This document shows, in pieces, positions 8,658 to 16,151 of a DNA stretch of 64,000 nucleotides. The stretch lies in assembly GCF_036127095.1 (NCBI RefSeq), contig NZ_CP108006.1, positions 1,240,001 to 1,304,000 on the forward strand, written 5' to 3'. The notes beneath the pieces are model-generated. The model made no database searches and was not told where the DNA came from. It saw only the letters and a program-made list of their open reading frames with translations. The number at the start of each line of letters is the position of its first letter. The first letter of the stretch is position 1. Both the position numbers and the translations under genes were made by a program. Origin of the DNA: Streptomyces sp. NBC_00335 (GTDB lineage: Bacteria > Actinomycetota > Actinomycetes > Streptomycetales > Streptomycetaceae).

Positions 8658-9434
8658 TCAGCTGGTCGCCTTCTCGTATGCCGAGACGACTTCCTCGGTG
8701 GGGCCGTCCATCAGGAGTTCGCCCCGCTCCAGCCACAGCACCCGGTCGCAGGTGTCGCGGATGGACTTGTTGTTGTGACTCACCAGGAAAACGGTTCCGG
8801 CCGTCTGGCGCAGTTCGCGGATGCGGGCCTCGGAACGCACCTGGAACTTCCGGTCACCGGTGGCCAGCGCCTCGTCGATCATCAGGACGTCGTGGTCCTT
8901 CGCCGCGGCGATGGAGAAGCGCAGGCGCGCCGCCATGCCGGAGGAGTAGGTCCGCATCGGCAGGGAGATGAAGTCCCCCTTCTCGTTGATGCCCGAGAAG
9001 TCGACGATGTCGTCGTAGCGCTCGCGGATCTGCGCGCGGGTCATGCCCATCGCGAGACCGCCGAGGACCACGTTGCGCTCACCGGTGAGGTCGTTCATCA
9101 GCGCCGCGTTGACGCCCAGCAGCGAGGGCTGGCCGTCGGTGTAGACCTTGCCCGACTCGCAGGGCAGGAGCCCCGCGATGGCGCGCAGCAGGGTGGACTT
9201 GCCGGAGCCGTTGGAGCCGATGACACCGATGGCCTGGCCCCGGTACGCCGTGAAGGAGACCCCTCGCACGGCGTGGACCCGGCGGACGCCCGGTGCGTCG
9301 CCGCGCCGGCGGACTATCTTGCTGAGCGCCGCCGTGGCACTGCCCCTGCCGGAGCTGCCGGTGTTGACCCGGTAGACGATGTGCACGTCGTCGGCGATGA
9401 CGGTGGGGACGTGCCCCTGGTTGTTGTCAGCCAC
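8658..9434 (-). CDS. TagH-like ABC transporter ATPase (polysaccharide/teichoic acid export)
   Basis: 258-residue ATPase of the TagH/Wzt/KpsT group that powers export of envelope polymers or lipid-linked glycans. Walker A is GSNGSGKST (about residues 72-80), the signature is YSSGMAARL and Walker B is VLMIDEALATGD. The D-loop and switch His (FLVSHNNKS) are intact. It lacks the long C-terminal carbohydrate-binding domain seen in Wzt. The GTG start overlaps the end of the permease gene by 8 nt and GAGGAG lies inside that gene, so the two are coupled. It is the last gene of the seven-gene operon, followed by a hairpin terminator. Confidence 0.9.
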   Translation of the reverse strand: MADNNQGHVPTVIADDVHIVYRVNTGSSGRGSATAALSKIVRRRGDAPGVRRVHAVRGVSFTAYRGQAIGVIGSNGSGKSTLLRAIAGLLPCESGKVYTDGQPSLLGVNAALMNDLTGERNVVLGGLAMGMTRAQIRERYDDIVDFSGINEKGDFISLPMRTYSSGMAARLRFSIAAAKDHDVLMIDEALATGDRKFQVRSEARIRELRQTAGTVFLVSHNNKSIRDTCDRVLWLERGELLMDGPTEEVVSAYEKATS

Positions 9435-10356
9435 GGCCGTAGCGCTCCTCAGCCTTCCAGAAGTACACGAATCCGCCGGCGCCGATCAGGACGGCCCAGC
9501 CGGCCGCGAAGGCCCAGACGTGCGGCGGCAGGTTCTCCCGGCCGTACCCGTCGATGAGCGCGAAGCGGATCAGGTCCATGTAGATCGCTGCCGGGTTCCA
9601 CTGCAGGACGTCCGCGATCCACTCGGGCTTGCCCTCCAGCATCGTCTTGATCGAGAACATGACGCCGGAGGCGTACATCCACGTACGCGTGACGAACGGC
9701 ATGAGCTGCGCGAGGTCGGGGGTCTTGGCCCCCATCCGGGCGAAGATCAGGGCGAGACCGGTGTTGAAGGCGAACTGGAGGATCAGCGCCGGGATCACGA
9801 GCAGCCACGACAGGGACGGGTAGTTCCCGAACCCGACCGCGACCAGGAACACGACGATCATCGAGAACATCAGCTGCTGGAGCTGCTGCAGCGAGAACGA
9901 GATCGGCAGCGAGGCGCGCGGGAAGTGCAGCGCGCGGACCAGCCCGATGTTGGACGGGATCGCCCTCACACCCGCCATCAGCGAGGACTGCGAGAAGGTG
10001 AAGACGAAGACGCCGATCACCAGGAAGGGGATGTAGTCGTCCTTGGCGATGCCCTGGCCGGCATTCAGGATCAGCCCGAAGATCAAGTAGTAGACCAGCG
10101 CGTTCAGCAGTGGGGTCGCCACCTGCCAGATCTGGCCGAGCTTCGCCTGGCTGTACTGGGCCATCAGCTTGGCGCGGGAGAACGCGATGATGAAGTGCCG
10201 GCGGTCCCAGAGCTCGCGCACGTACGCTGCCAGGCCCGGCCGGGCTCCGCTGACGGACAGGCCGTACTTCCTGGCGAGCTCCGCGGGGCTCAGCCCGGCG
10301 TCTTCGGACGGCCGCTTGCTCGTGGCAAGGGCTCCGTCCTGGGTTGTGTCACTCAC
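9427..10356 (-). CDS. TagG-like ABC-2 type permease
   Basis: 309-residue ABC-2 permease with about six membrane helices after a cytoplasmic head of about 60 residues. The head is followed by the conserved helix RRHFIIAFSRAKLMAQYSQA, characteristic of TagG/Wzm-type exporters of teichoic acids and O-antigens. It should form the channel with the adjacent TagH-like ATPase. The start GTG 10356 has only a poor ribosome-binding site. The next gene upstream (glycosyltransferase) ends 96 nt away. The substrate is unknown. The operon content suggests a polyol-phosphate- or glycan-containing product. Confidence 0.9.
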   Translation of the reverse strand: MSDTTQDGALATSKRPSEDAGLSPAELARKYGLSVSGARPGLAAYVRELWDRRHFIIAFSRAKLMAQYSQAKLGQIWQVATPLLNALVYYLIFGLILNAGQGIAKDDYIPFLVIGVFVFTFSQSSLMAGVRAIPSNIGLVRALHFPRASLPISFSLQQLQQLMFSMIVVFLVAVGFGNYPSLSWLLVIPALILQFAFNTGLALIFARMGAKTPDLAQLMPFVTRTWMYASGVMFSIKTMLEGKPEWIADVLQWNPAAIYMDLIRFALIDGYGRENLPPHVWAFAAGWAVLIGAGGFVYFWKAEERYGRG

Positions 10357-10452
10357 AAGATGAAACTTTCCGTCTTCATGATGCGGGAGAAGGTGGCATC
10401 GGGACTGAGTCGATCGGTTCGTGATCGCGCCATGGTCTCAGACCCGGACGTG

Positions 10453-11364
10453 TCAGATGACAGGCGGTCTTCCCAGCCGGGTCAGCCGCCAGACCGTACG
10501 CCACTTCATGGGGCGCCGGGGACCACAGGAGGTGGTCCAGCCCTCCTTGAAGCCACCGAACCAGGCCTTGAGCGCGGGCCCCGAGGGCTTGCGCAGGAGC
10601 GTCAGCAGGAGCCAGACGCCCACGTAGACCGGGACCAGCGGGGCGGGCAGGTTGCGGCGGGCGAGCCACACCCGGTTGCGAGCCACCATACGGTGGTAGA
10701 CCGCGTGCCGGGAGGGGGCCGTGGCGGGGTGCAGGAGCACCATGTCCGCCCGGTAGTCGATCAGCCACCCGGCGTCGAGCGCCCGCCAGGCCAGATCGGT
10801 CTCCTCGTGCGCGTAGAAGAACTGCCCCGGAAGGTCTCCGACCTGTTCGAACACCTTCGTGCGGACGGCGTTGGCGCCGCCCAGGAAGGTGGTGACGCGC
10901 GAGGAGCGCATCGGGTCGGCGGCCCGGAGCCGCGGAACGTGGCGGCGCTGGGTCTCACCGGTCTGCGGATCGGCGATCCGGAAACTGACGATGCCCAGCT
11001 CGGGGTCCTCGGTGAAGGCCTGCCGGCACAGCTCCGCGGTGTCGGTGCGCTCCAGCAGTCCGTCGTCGTCCAGGAAGAGCAGGACGTCCACGCCGAACCC
11101 GTCCGAGCCGGCGCCGCCCGCGGTGCGGAAGGCCTCGATGCCGACGTTGCGGCCGCCCGGGATGCCCAGGTTCTCGGGCAGCTCCACGGTGCGCACGCCC
11201 GCCGCCGGGTCCGCCAGGCCGGTGAGGCGCACGCCCTGGCCCACGACGACCACCTCGACCGGGGCCCCGTCCTGCCGGGCCACCGAGTCGAGGAGCGCCT
11301 TGAGCTCGTCCGGGCGGTTGCCCATGGTGATGATGACGGCGCCCAGCCGCAGCGGCGCCGTCAC
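10453..11364 (-). CDS. Family 2 glycosyltransferase
   Basis: 303-residue GT-A glycosyltransferase. The start VTAPLRLGAVIITMGNRPDEL is the usual GT2 nucleotide-binding strand, followed by LPENLGIPGGRNVGI and the metal-binding DDDG motif (FLDDDGLLER, Dx D type). The acceptor region FFYAHEETDLAWR resembles the ED motif of GT2 rhamnosyl-type enzymes. The C terminus has one hydrophobic helix (VPVYVGVWLLLTLL) that may anchor it to the membrane. GTG 11364 overlaps the TGA of the CDP-alcohol phosphotransferase gene (GTGA). Sugar donor and acceptor cannot be predicted, but the product probably feeds the ABC exporter. Confidence 0.88.
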   Translation of the reverse strand: MTAPLRLGAVIITMGNRPDELKALLDSVARQDGAPVEVVVVGQGVRLTGLADPAAGVRTVELPENLGIPGGRNVGIEAFRTAGGAGSDGFGVDVLLFLDDDGLLERTDTAELCRQAFTEDPELGIVSFRIADPQTGETQRRHVPRLRAADPMRSSRVTTFLGGANAVRTKVFEQVGDLPGQFFYAHEETDLAWRALDAGWLIDYRADMVLLHPATAPSRHAVYHRMVARNRVWLARRNLPAPLVPVYVGVWLLLTLLRKPSGPALKAWFGGFKEGWTTSCGPRRPMKWRTVWRLTRLGRPPVI

Positions 11365-12140
11365 TTGAGCCTGCTGGAGGCCAGGACCGACACCAGGTGC
11401 AGCACCGTCTGCAGCATCGCGATGCCCGCGAGCACCGCGACGCCGAGGCGGGAGAAGTACAGGTCGCCGCGCATCTGGTCCAGGACGGCCAGCACCAGGA
11501 TGAGCAGCGAGGCCTCGATGCCGAGGACCAGGCGGTGGAACTTGAGCGCGGCGGCGGCCCGGCGCGCCAGCGCCATGCCGGAGGAGCGCGGGGTTGCCGC
11601 CGCGTCCTGGACCACGGGCTTGCCGGCCTGGTGGCGGGCCACGCCGACCAGGTCGGTCTCGGCCTTGATCAGGATCGCGCCGAGCGCCGCGAGGGTGCCC
11701 AGGAAGGCCCACAGCCAGTCGATGCGCCCGGTGCCCCACAGGTCGGAGGCGCGCAGGCCGAAGCCGACGAGCACCGCCGCGTCGCAGAGGTAGGCGCCGA
11801 CCCGGTCCAGGTAGACCCCGGACAGCGAGAACTGCTTCTTCCAGCGGGCGACCTCGCCGTCGACGCAGTCGAGCAGCAGGTACATCTGGACCGCGACCAC
11901 ACCGAGGACGGCGCCCCAGACGCCCGGCACCAGGAGGGCCGGGGCGGCGAGGACTCCGGCGAGGGTCATCACGTAGGTCAGCTGGTTCGGCGTGACCTTG
12001 GTGGTGACCAGGTAGCGGGTGATGCGCAGGGAGATCTCGCGCATGTAGAGGCGCCCGCCCCAGTGCTCGCCGCTGACCCGGTCCTTGACGCCCGCCGGGT
12101 GAACGACGGGCCGGAGTTCAGCTACGGATGGTCTTGGCAT
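11361..12140 (-). CDS. CDP-alcohol phosphotransferase family membrane protein with altered catalytic motif
   Basis: 259 residues with about five membrane helices. Before the first helix comes REISLRITRYL then VTPNQLT, the pattern seen in di-inositol-phosphate-phosphate synthase (DIPPS) type enzymes. The family motif D-x2-DG-x2-AR-x8-G-x3-D-x3-D begins at DCVDGEVAR (residues 91-99), but after LDRVG the fourth Asp, the proposed catalytic base, is Ala116. The protein may therefore be a partner subunit, use another base, or be inactive. ATG 12140 overlaps the end of the glycerol-1-phosphate dehydrogenase gene by 23 nt. A second, complete family member is the first gene of this operon. Confidence 0.85.
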   Translation of the reverse strand: MPRPSVAELRPVVHPAGVKDRVSGEHWGGRLYMREISLRITRYLVTTKVTPNQLTYVMTLAGVLAAPALLVPGVWGAVLGVVAVQMYLLLDCVDGEVARWKKQFSLSGVYLDRVGAYLCDAAVLVGFGLRASDLWGTGRIDWLWAFLGTLAALGAILIKAETDLVGVARHQAGKPVVQDAAATPRSSGMALARRAAAALKFHRLVLGIEASLLILVLAVLDQMRGDLYFSRLGVAVLAGIAMLQTVLHLVSVLASSRLK

Positions 12141-13179
12141 AGTCGGCGTAAGCGTCCCTGATCTCGGCGGCGGACAGGTTGAGGTGCTCCAGGATCGTGA
12201 AGCGTCCCGGACGGGTCTGGGGGGCGTACTCGACGGCCGCGACGAACTCGTCCACGCTGAACCCGATCTCCTCGGGCAGCACCGGCAGCCCGTGCCGGCG
12301 CAGCACCTGGACGAAGAGCTCGGACTTGGCCGCTTCCCCCCGCAGGTGCATGGCGAAGGCCGCGCCGAGGCCGACCTGCTCGCCGTGGAGCGCGGAGCGT
12401 CCCGGGTAGAGCAGGTCGAAGGCGTGGCTGATCTCGTGGCATGCACCGGACGAGGGGCGGGTGTCCCCGCTGATCGCCATGGCGATGCCGGAGAGGACGA
12501 GCGCCTCGGACAGCACCGTGAGGAACTCGTCGTCGCCGACCGAGCCGGGGTGGCGCAGCACGGACTCGCCCGCGGTACGGGCCATGGCGGCGGCCAGGCC
12601 GTCGACGGGCTCGCCGTTGAGGCGGTGCGAGAGCTCCCAGTCGGCGATGGCCGAGATGTTGGAGATCGCGTCACCGATGCCCGCGCGGACGAACCGCGCC
12701 GGGGCCTCGCGGATGACGTCGAGGTCGACGACCATCGCGATCGGCATGGGCACGCCGTAGGAGCCCCGGCCGTTGTCGTTGTCCAGGATGGACACCGGCG
12801 AGCAGATGCCGTCGTGCGAGAGGTTGGTGGCGACCGCCACCATGGCCAGTCCGACCCGCGCCGCGGCGTACTTCGCCACGTCGATGATCTTTCCGCCGCC
12901 CAGGCCCACGACGGCGTCGTAACGCCGCCCCTTTATCTCGTCGGCGAGCTTGACCGCGGAGTCGATGGTCCCGTCGACGACGGAGTACCAGTCGGCGTGC
13001 GGCAGCAGGGGCTCCAGCTTGGCGCGCAGCACCGCGCCGGAGCCGCCGCTGATGGCGATCGCGAGCTTGCCGGACGCGGAGACGCGCTGGTCGGCCAGGA
13101 GGCCGGCCAGATCGTCCATCGCGCCGCGGCTGATGTCGACGACGACGGGCGAGGGGATGAGCCTCGTCAGTACTGGCAT
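12118..13179 (-). CDS. sn-Glycerol-1-phosphate dehydrogenase-like enzyme (EgsA/AraM family)
   Basis: 353 residues of the iron-containing alcohol dehydrogenase fold. The motifs match archaeal sn-glycerol-1-phosphate dehydrogenase: GLGGGKIIDVAK (NAD(P)-binding, residues 92-103), NLSHDGICSP (119-128), AGIGDAISN with metal ligand Asp170, SSGACHEISHAFD with His248/His252, and HGEQVG with His265. The expected reaction is reduction of dihydroxyacetone phosphate to sn-glycerol-1-phosphate, unusual in bacteria, in the cytosol. ATG 13179 lies inside the end of the cytidylyltransferase gene (13-nt overlap). Its neighbours suggest the product is activated with CTP or joined to a CDP-alcohol. Related polyol-phosphate dehydrogenases cannot be ruled out. 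Confidence 0.85.
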   Translation of the reverse strand: MPVLTRLIPSPVVVDISRGAMDDLAGLLADQRVSASGKLAIAISGGSGAVLRAKLEPLLPHADWYSVVDGTIDSAVKLADEIKGRRYDAVVGLGGGKIIDVAKYAAARVGLAMVAVATNLSHDGICSPVSILDNDNGRGSYGVPMPIAMVVDLDVIREAPARFVRAGIGDAISNISAIADWELSHRLNGEPVDGLAAAMARTAGESVLRHPGSVGDDEFLTVLSEALVLSGIAMAISGDTRPSSGACHEISHAFDLLYPGRSALHGEQVGLGAAFAMHLRGEAAKSELFVQVLRRHGLPVLPEEIGFSVDEFVAAVEYAPQTRPGRFTILEHLNLSAAEIRDAYADYAKTIRS

Positions 13180-13919
13180 GCGATCGTCCGGCCCTTGGCG
13201 AGGTCGTCGTGGTTGTCGATCTCGACCCACTTGACGTCACCGATGGGGGCCACGTCGATGGTGAAACCGTCGTTGACGAGCTGCTGGTAGCCGTCCTCGT
13301 AGTAGAGGTCGGGGTCGCGCTCGAAGGTGGTCTTCAGCGCCTCGGCCAGCGCCTCGGCGGCCTCCGGCTCGATCAGGGTGACGCCGATGTACTCGCCGGT
13401 CGCGGTGGCCGGGTCCATCAGCTTGGTGATGCGCTGCACGCCCTTCTCGCCGTCGGTGATGACCTTCATCTCCTCGTCGGCCAGGCTCTTGACCGTGTCG
13501 AGGGCGAGGATGATCTTCTGGCCCTTGCCGCGGGCGGCGAGCAGGGTCTTCTCGACGGAGACGGGGTGCACGGTGTCGCCGTTGGCGAGGATCACACCCT
13601 GCTTCAGGACGTCACGAGCGCACCACAGGGAGTAGGCGTTGTTCCACTCCTCGGCCTTGTCGTTGTCGATCAGCGTGATCTTGACGCCGTACTTGGCCTC
13701 CAGGGCCTCCCGGCGCTCGTACACGGCTTCCTTGCGGTAGCCGACGACGATGGCGACCTCGGTCAGACCGACCTCGGCGAAGTTGCCGAGCGTCAGGTCG
13801 AGCACCGTGATGCTCTCCTCGGCCCCTTCGGGTCCGACGGGCACGAGGGCCTTGGGCAGGGTGTCGGTGTAGGGACGCAGGCGGCGTCCGGCTCCGGCAG
13901 CGAGGACGAGGCCGATCAT
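13167..13919 (-). CDS. Sugar/polyol-phosphate nucleotidyltransferase (inositol-1-phosphate cytidylyltransferase-like)
   Basis: 250-residue nucleotidyltransferase. LVLAAGAGRRLRP at residues 4-16 is the NTP-binding loop and PKALVPV carries the conserved Lys. NGDTVH supplies the metal-binding Asp and WVEIDNHDDL the second metal site near the C terminus. The NNAYSLW stretch resembles CTP:inositol-1-phosphate cytidylyltransferases (the N-terminal half of archaeal/thermophile IPCT-DIPPS fusions). I infer CTP use from that resemblance and from the two CDP-alcohol phosphotransferases in the operon. Sequence alone does not prove it. ATG 13919 has AAGGAG and overlaps the preceding DUF5941 gene by 4 nt. 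Confidence 0.85.
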   Translation of the reverse strand: MIGLVLAAGAGRRLRPYTDTLPKALVPVGPEGAEESITVLDLTLGNFAEVGLTEVAIVVGYRKEAVYERREALEAKYGVKITLIDNDKAEEWNNAYSLWCARDVLKQGVILANGDTVHPVSVEKTLLAARGKGQKIILALDTVKSLADEEMKVITDGEKGVQRITKLMDPATATGEYIGVTLIEPEAAEALAEALKTTFERDPDLYYEDGYQQLVNDGFTIDVAPIGDVKWVEIDNHDDLAKGRTIACQY

Positions 13920-15721
13920 GCTGGTTCTCCTTCGTCATGTACGGCGGGTGCCCCGGAGGACACCCAGAAGCGGATGCTCTCCACGAGCACCACGAGTGCC
14001 ACGAACACGGCGAGGGCCGTGAGCGCGACGGGGAAGTCGACGGCGCGCGACGCCAGGACGGCGGCCAGGACCGTGATCAACAGGATCCGGCCTTCGTGCC
14101 CGCCGATCGTTCGCACCAGCCAGTGCGGGGGCGCGCCGGTGCCACCGCGGATGCGGTAGACCGTGTCGTAGTGATGGTAGGCGACCGCCGCGACCAGTCC
14201 GAATGCCGCGGGAAGGGCCCCGGGGACGTCCGCCTTGGCGGCGAGGATCAGGACGGTGGTGTACTCGGCGGCCCGGAAGACGGGCGGCACGAGCCAGTCG
14301 AGGGCTCCCTTGAGGGGCGCCATGACGATGCCGCCGGCGAGGAGGACGTACATCCCGGCCGCGGCGACGCTCTTCCAGCTGCCGAAGGGCTGCTGGAAGA
14401 TCACGAAGACCGCCGTGGCCGACAACGCGAGGCCGAGGATTCCCAGCGGCCTGGCGCGCAGGCGGTTCAGCACCCGGCTGACGAGCTCGGCCAGCGGGCC
14501 CGAGTCGGCCAGGTCCGCGAGCGCCCGGGCGGCCCGGTCGGTACGGGTCGCCTTGCGGGTCAGCGAGCGCAGGACGCGGCCGGCCGTCGTGTAGAGGGCG
14601 CCGAAGGCGCAGCCGACGAGCAGGGCGTAGAAGACGATCCGCGGGGTGGTGAAGGCGATCAGGACCGCGATCATGGCCCAGCGCTCGCCGATCGGCAGGA
14701 TGATCATGCGCCGGACCCAGACCGTCCAGCCGACGCTGTCCAGCTTGGCCGAGAGGGCCGCGGTGGGACTGCCGGAAGGAGAGGTCGCAGTGGCCGCGGC
14801 GTCGTGGTTGGCCTCGTTGAAGGCGAAGTCCACGACGTGCCGGCAGGTCATGAGGATCATGGCGCCGAGGGCCAGGGCCCAGACGTCGTCGCCGTTCCTG
14901 GCCGCGCCGAGCGCGAGGCCCGCGTAGAAGGAGTACTCCTTCGCGCGGTCGAAGGTGGCGTCGAGCCAGGCGCCCATCGTCGAGTACTGGAGCGAGTAGC
15001 GGGCGAGCTGCCCGTCCGTGCAGTCCAGGACGAAGGAGACGAGGAGCAGCACGCCGGAGGCGACGTAGCCCCAGCGGTCCCCGGTCGCCGCGCAGCCGGC
15101 CGCGATCAGCGCGGTGATCAGCGAGGCGGTGGTGACCTGGTTGGGGGTCAGTCCGCGGCGCGCGCACCAGCGGGCGATGTAGCGCGAGTACGGGCTGACG
15201 AAGAAGGTGGTGAAGAACCCGTCGCGGGACTTCACGGCGGTGCGCAGCCGGACGGCCTCGTCGTCGACGGCCGCGACGGCGGCGGTGGCCTCCCGGCGCT
15301 CATCGGTCGTGGCGGGCACGGCGGCGACGAGGGTGCCCAGCTCGGGGCGGTGCACGGGGGTGCCGTCGGCCTCGACGGCGGCGGCGAGCCGGTCGGGGTA
15401 CGGGCCGTCGCCCACGGGGGCGGACGCGTCGAGCGCGGCGGCCCGGTCCAGGGCCGCACGGGCGCCGGGCTGCACGGCGAAGGCCCCGGTGACGGCGCAG
15501 GCGTCGAACCGCGGGTCCGTCAGCGCGAGCCGCAGGGCGTGCACGTGACCGACGAACTCCCCGTCCACGACGGCCACCCGCTGATCGGCGGGTACCCGCG
15601 CCAGCGCGGCGGCGGTGTCCCACGGGGTGGCCGCGGGGCGGACCTCGAAGCCGAGTGAGCGCAGCTCGTCGGCGAGCGCTGATCCGGGCACCGGCAGGCC
15701 GGTAAGGATGACGGTCGGCAG
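13916..15721 (-). CDS. CDP-alcohol phosphotransferase fused to DUF5941-type membrane domain
   Basis: About 601 residues in three parts. A soluble head (1-150) contains VAVVDGEFVGH and resembles a worn nucleotidyltransferase. A CDP-alcohol phosphotransferase domain follows, with the complete motif DCTDGQLAR...G..LD..FD, preceded by KSRDGFF and RGLTPNQVT as in DIPPS enzymes. The C-terminal half is a second multi-helix membrane domain that I recognise as DUF5941-like. First gene of the seven-gene operon. I extend the start to CTG 15721, which has AAGGAG 9 nt away and gives LPTVILTGLPVPGSAL. The first canonical start is GTG 15691, which removes ten residues and lacks a ribosome-binding site. An in-frame stop lies just upstream of the CTG. 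Confidence 0.85.
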   Translation of the reverse strand: MPTVILTGLPVPGSALADELRSLGFEVRPAATPWDTAAALARVPADQRVAVVDGEFVGHVHALRLALTDPRFDACAVTGAFAVQPGARAALDRAAALDASAPVGDGPYPDRLAAAVEADGTPVHRPELGTLVAAVPATTDERREATAAVAAVDDEAVRLRTAVKSRDGFFTTFFVSPYSRYIARWCARRGLTPNQVTTASLITALIAAGCAATGDRWGYVASGVLLLVSFVLDCTDGQLARYSLQYSTMGAWLDATFDRAKEYSFYAGLALGAARNGDDVWALALGAMILMTCRHVVDFAFNEANHDAAATATSPSGSPTAALSAKLDSVGWTVWVRRMIILPIGERWAMIAVLIAFTTPRIVFYALLVGCAFGALYTTAGRVLRSLTRKATRTDRAARALADLADSGPLAELVSRVLNRLRARPLGILGLALSATAVFVIFQQPFGSWKSVAAAGMYVLLAGGIVMAPLKGALDWLVPPVFRAAEYTTVLILAAKADVPGALPAAFGLVAAVAYHHYDTVYRIRGGTGAPPHWLVRTIGGHEGRILLITVLAAVLASRAVDFPVALTALAVFVALVVLVESIRFWVSSGAPAVHDEGEPA

Positions 15722-16022
15722 ACGAACTCACTCCTTGCACGCACACGGGTAACGGGCGCCAGGTGGACCGGCGGCACGTCGGCAGAGGCTATCGGATGAA
15801 CGGAAGCAGGGGTTCACCGCCTGTTTACGCATCGATAAGCCAAAAAACGCGGGCCTGTCGGCCCTGTGCCGATCATCATTGACGATCGGGAGGAGCGATC
15901 ACAAACCGCTGCCGGTACCGCTGCTGTTAGGCTGGCCGCAGACGCGTACGTTTTTCGCACATGCGTCCCGATCGCCCGAATGTCATGTGAGATGTGACGA
16001 AAGAAAGAAAGAGGTGGGGTTG
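15722..16022. promoter_or_regulatory. Divergent intergenic region
   Basis: About 300 bp between the minus-strand export operon and a plus-strand tiny ORF/methyltransferase. For the minus strand, GTGAAC...GATAGC with an 18-nt spacer (around 15792-15821) is a possible promoter. For the plus strand, TAGGCT near 15928 could be a -10 box. It is lower in GC than the coding sequence around it, and I see no gene in it. Confidence 0.4.
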
Positions 16023-16103
16023 ATGACCGTCGCAGGCGTCGCCGCCCAGCGCAGCGCACTCCGGTTCATCCCCCTCTCCTTCCGGGCGTCCGGCCGGGTC
16101 TGA
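16023..16103 (+). CDS. Possible 26-residue leader peptide
   Basis: Tiny ORF starting MTVAGVAAQRSALRF and ending RASGRV. GAGGTGGGG stands just upstream of the ATG at a usable distance, and the ORF ends 48 nt before the TTG of the methyltransferase-acetyltransferase gene. It is basic and amphipathic. It may be an upstream ORF that controls the next gene, or spurious. I do not recognise a family. Confidence 0.35.
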   Translation: MTVAGVAAQRSALRFIPLSFRASGRV

Positions 16104-16151
16104 TCACACCGATCACCCCCGTCGGCCGGAGCCCCCTTTCAAGGGTTCACG

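Noticed and set aside
8658..10356. Drug-efflux ABC transporter
   Set aside because: The ATPase and permease carry TagGH/Wzm-type features and share an operon with glycosyltransferase and phosphotransferase genes, so polymer or lipid export is more likely.
16023..16103. Ribosomally made peptide antibiotic precursor
   Set aside because: No leader/core boundary, no Cys/Ser/Thr-rich core and no modification enzymes of known RiPP classes nearby. A leader peptide role is more plausible.
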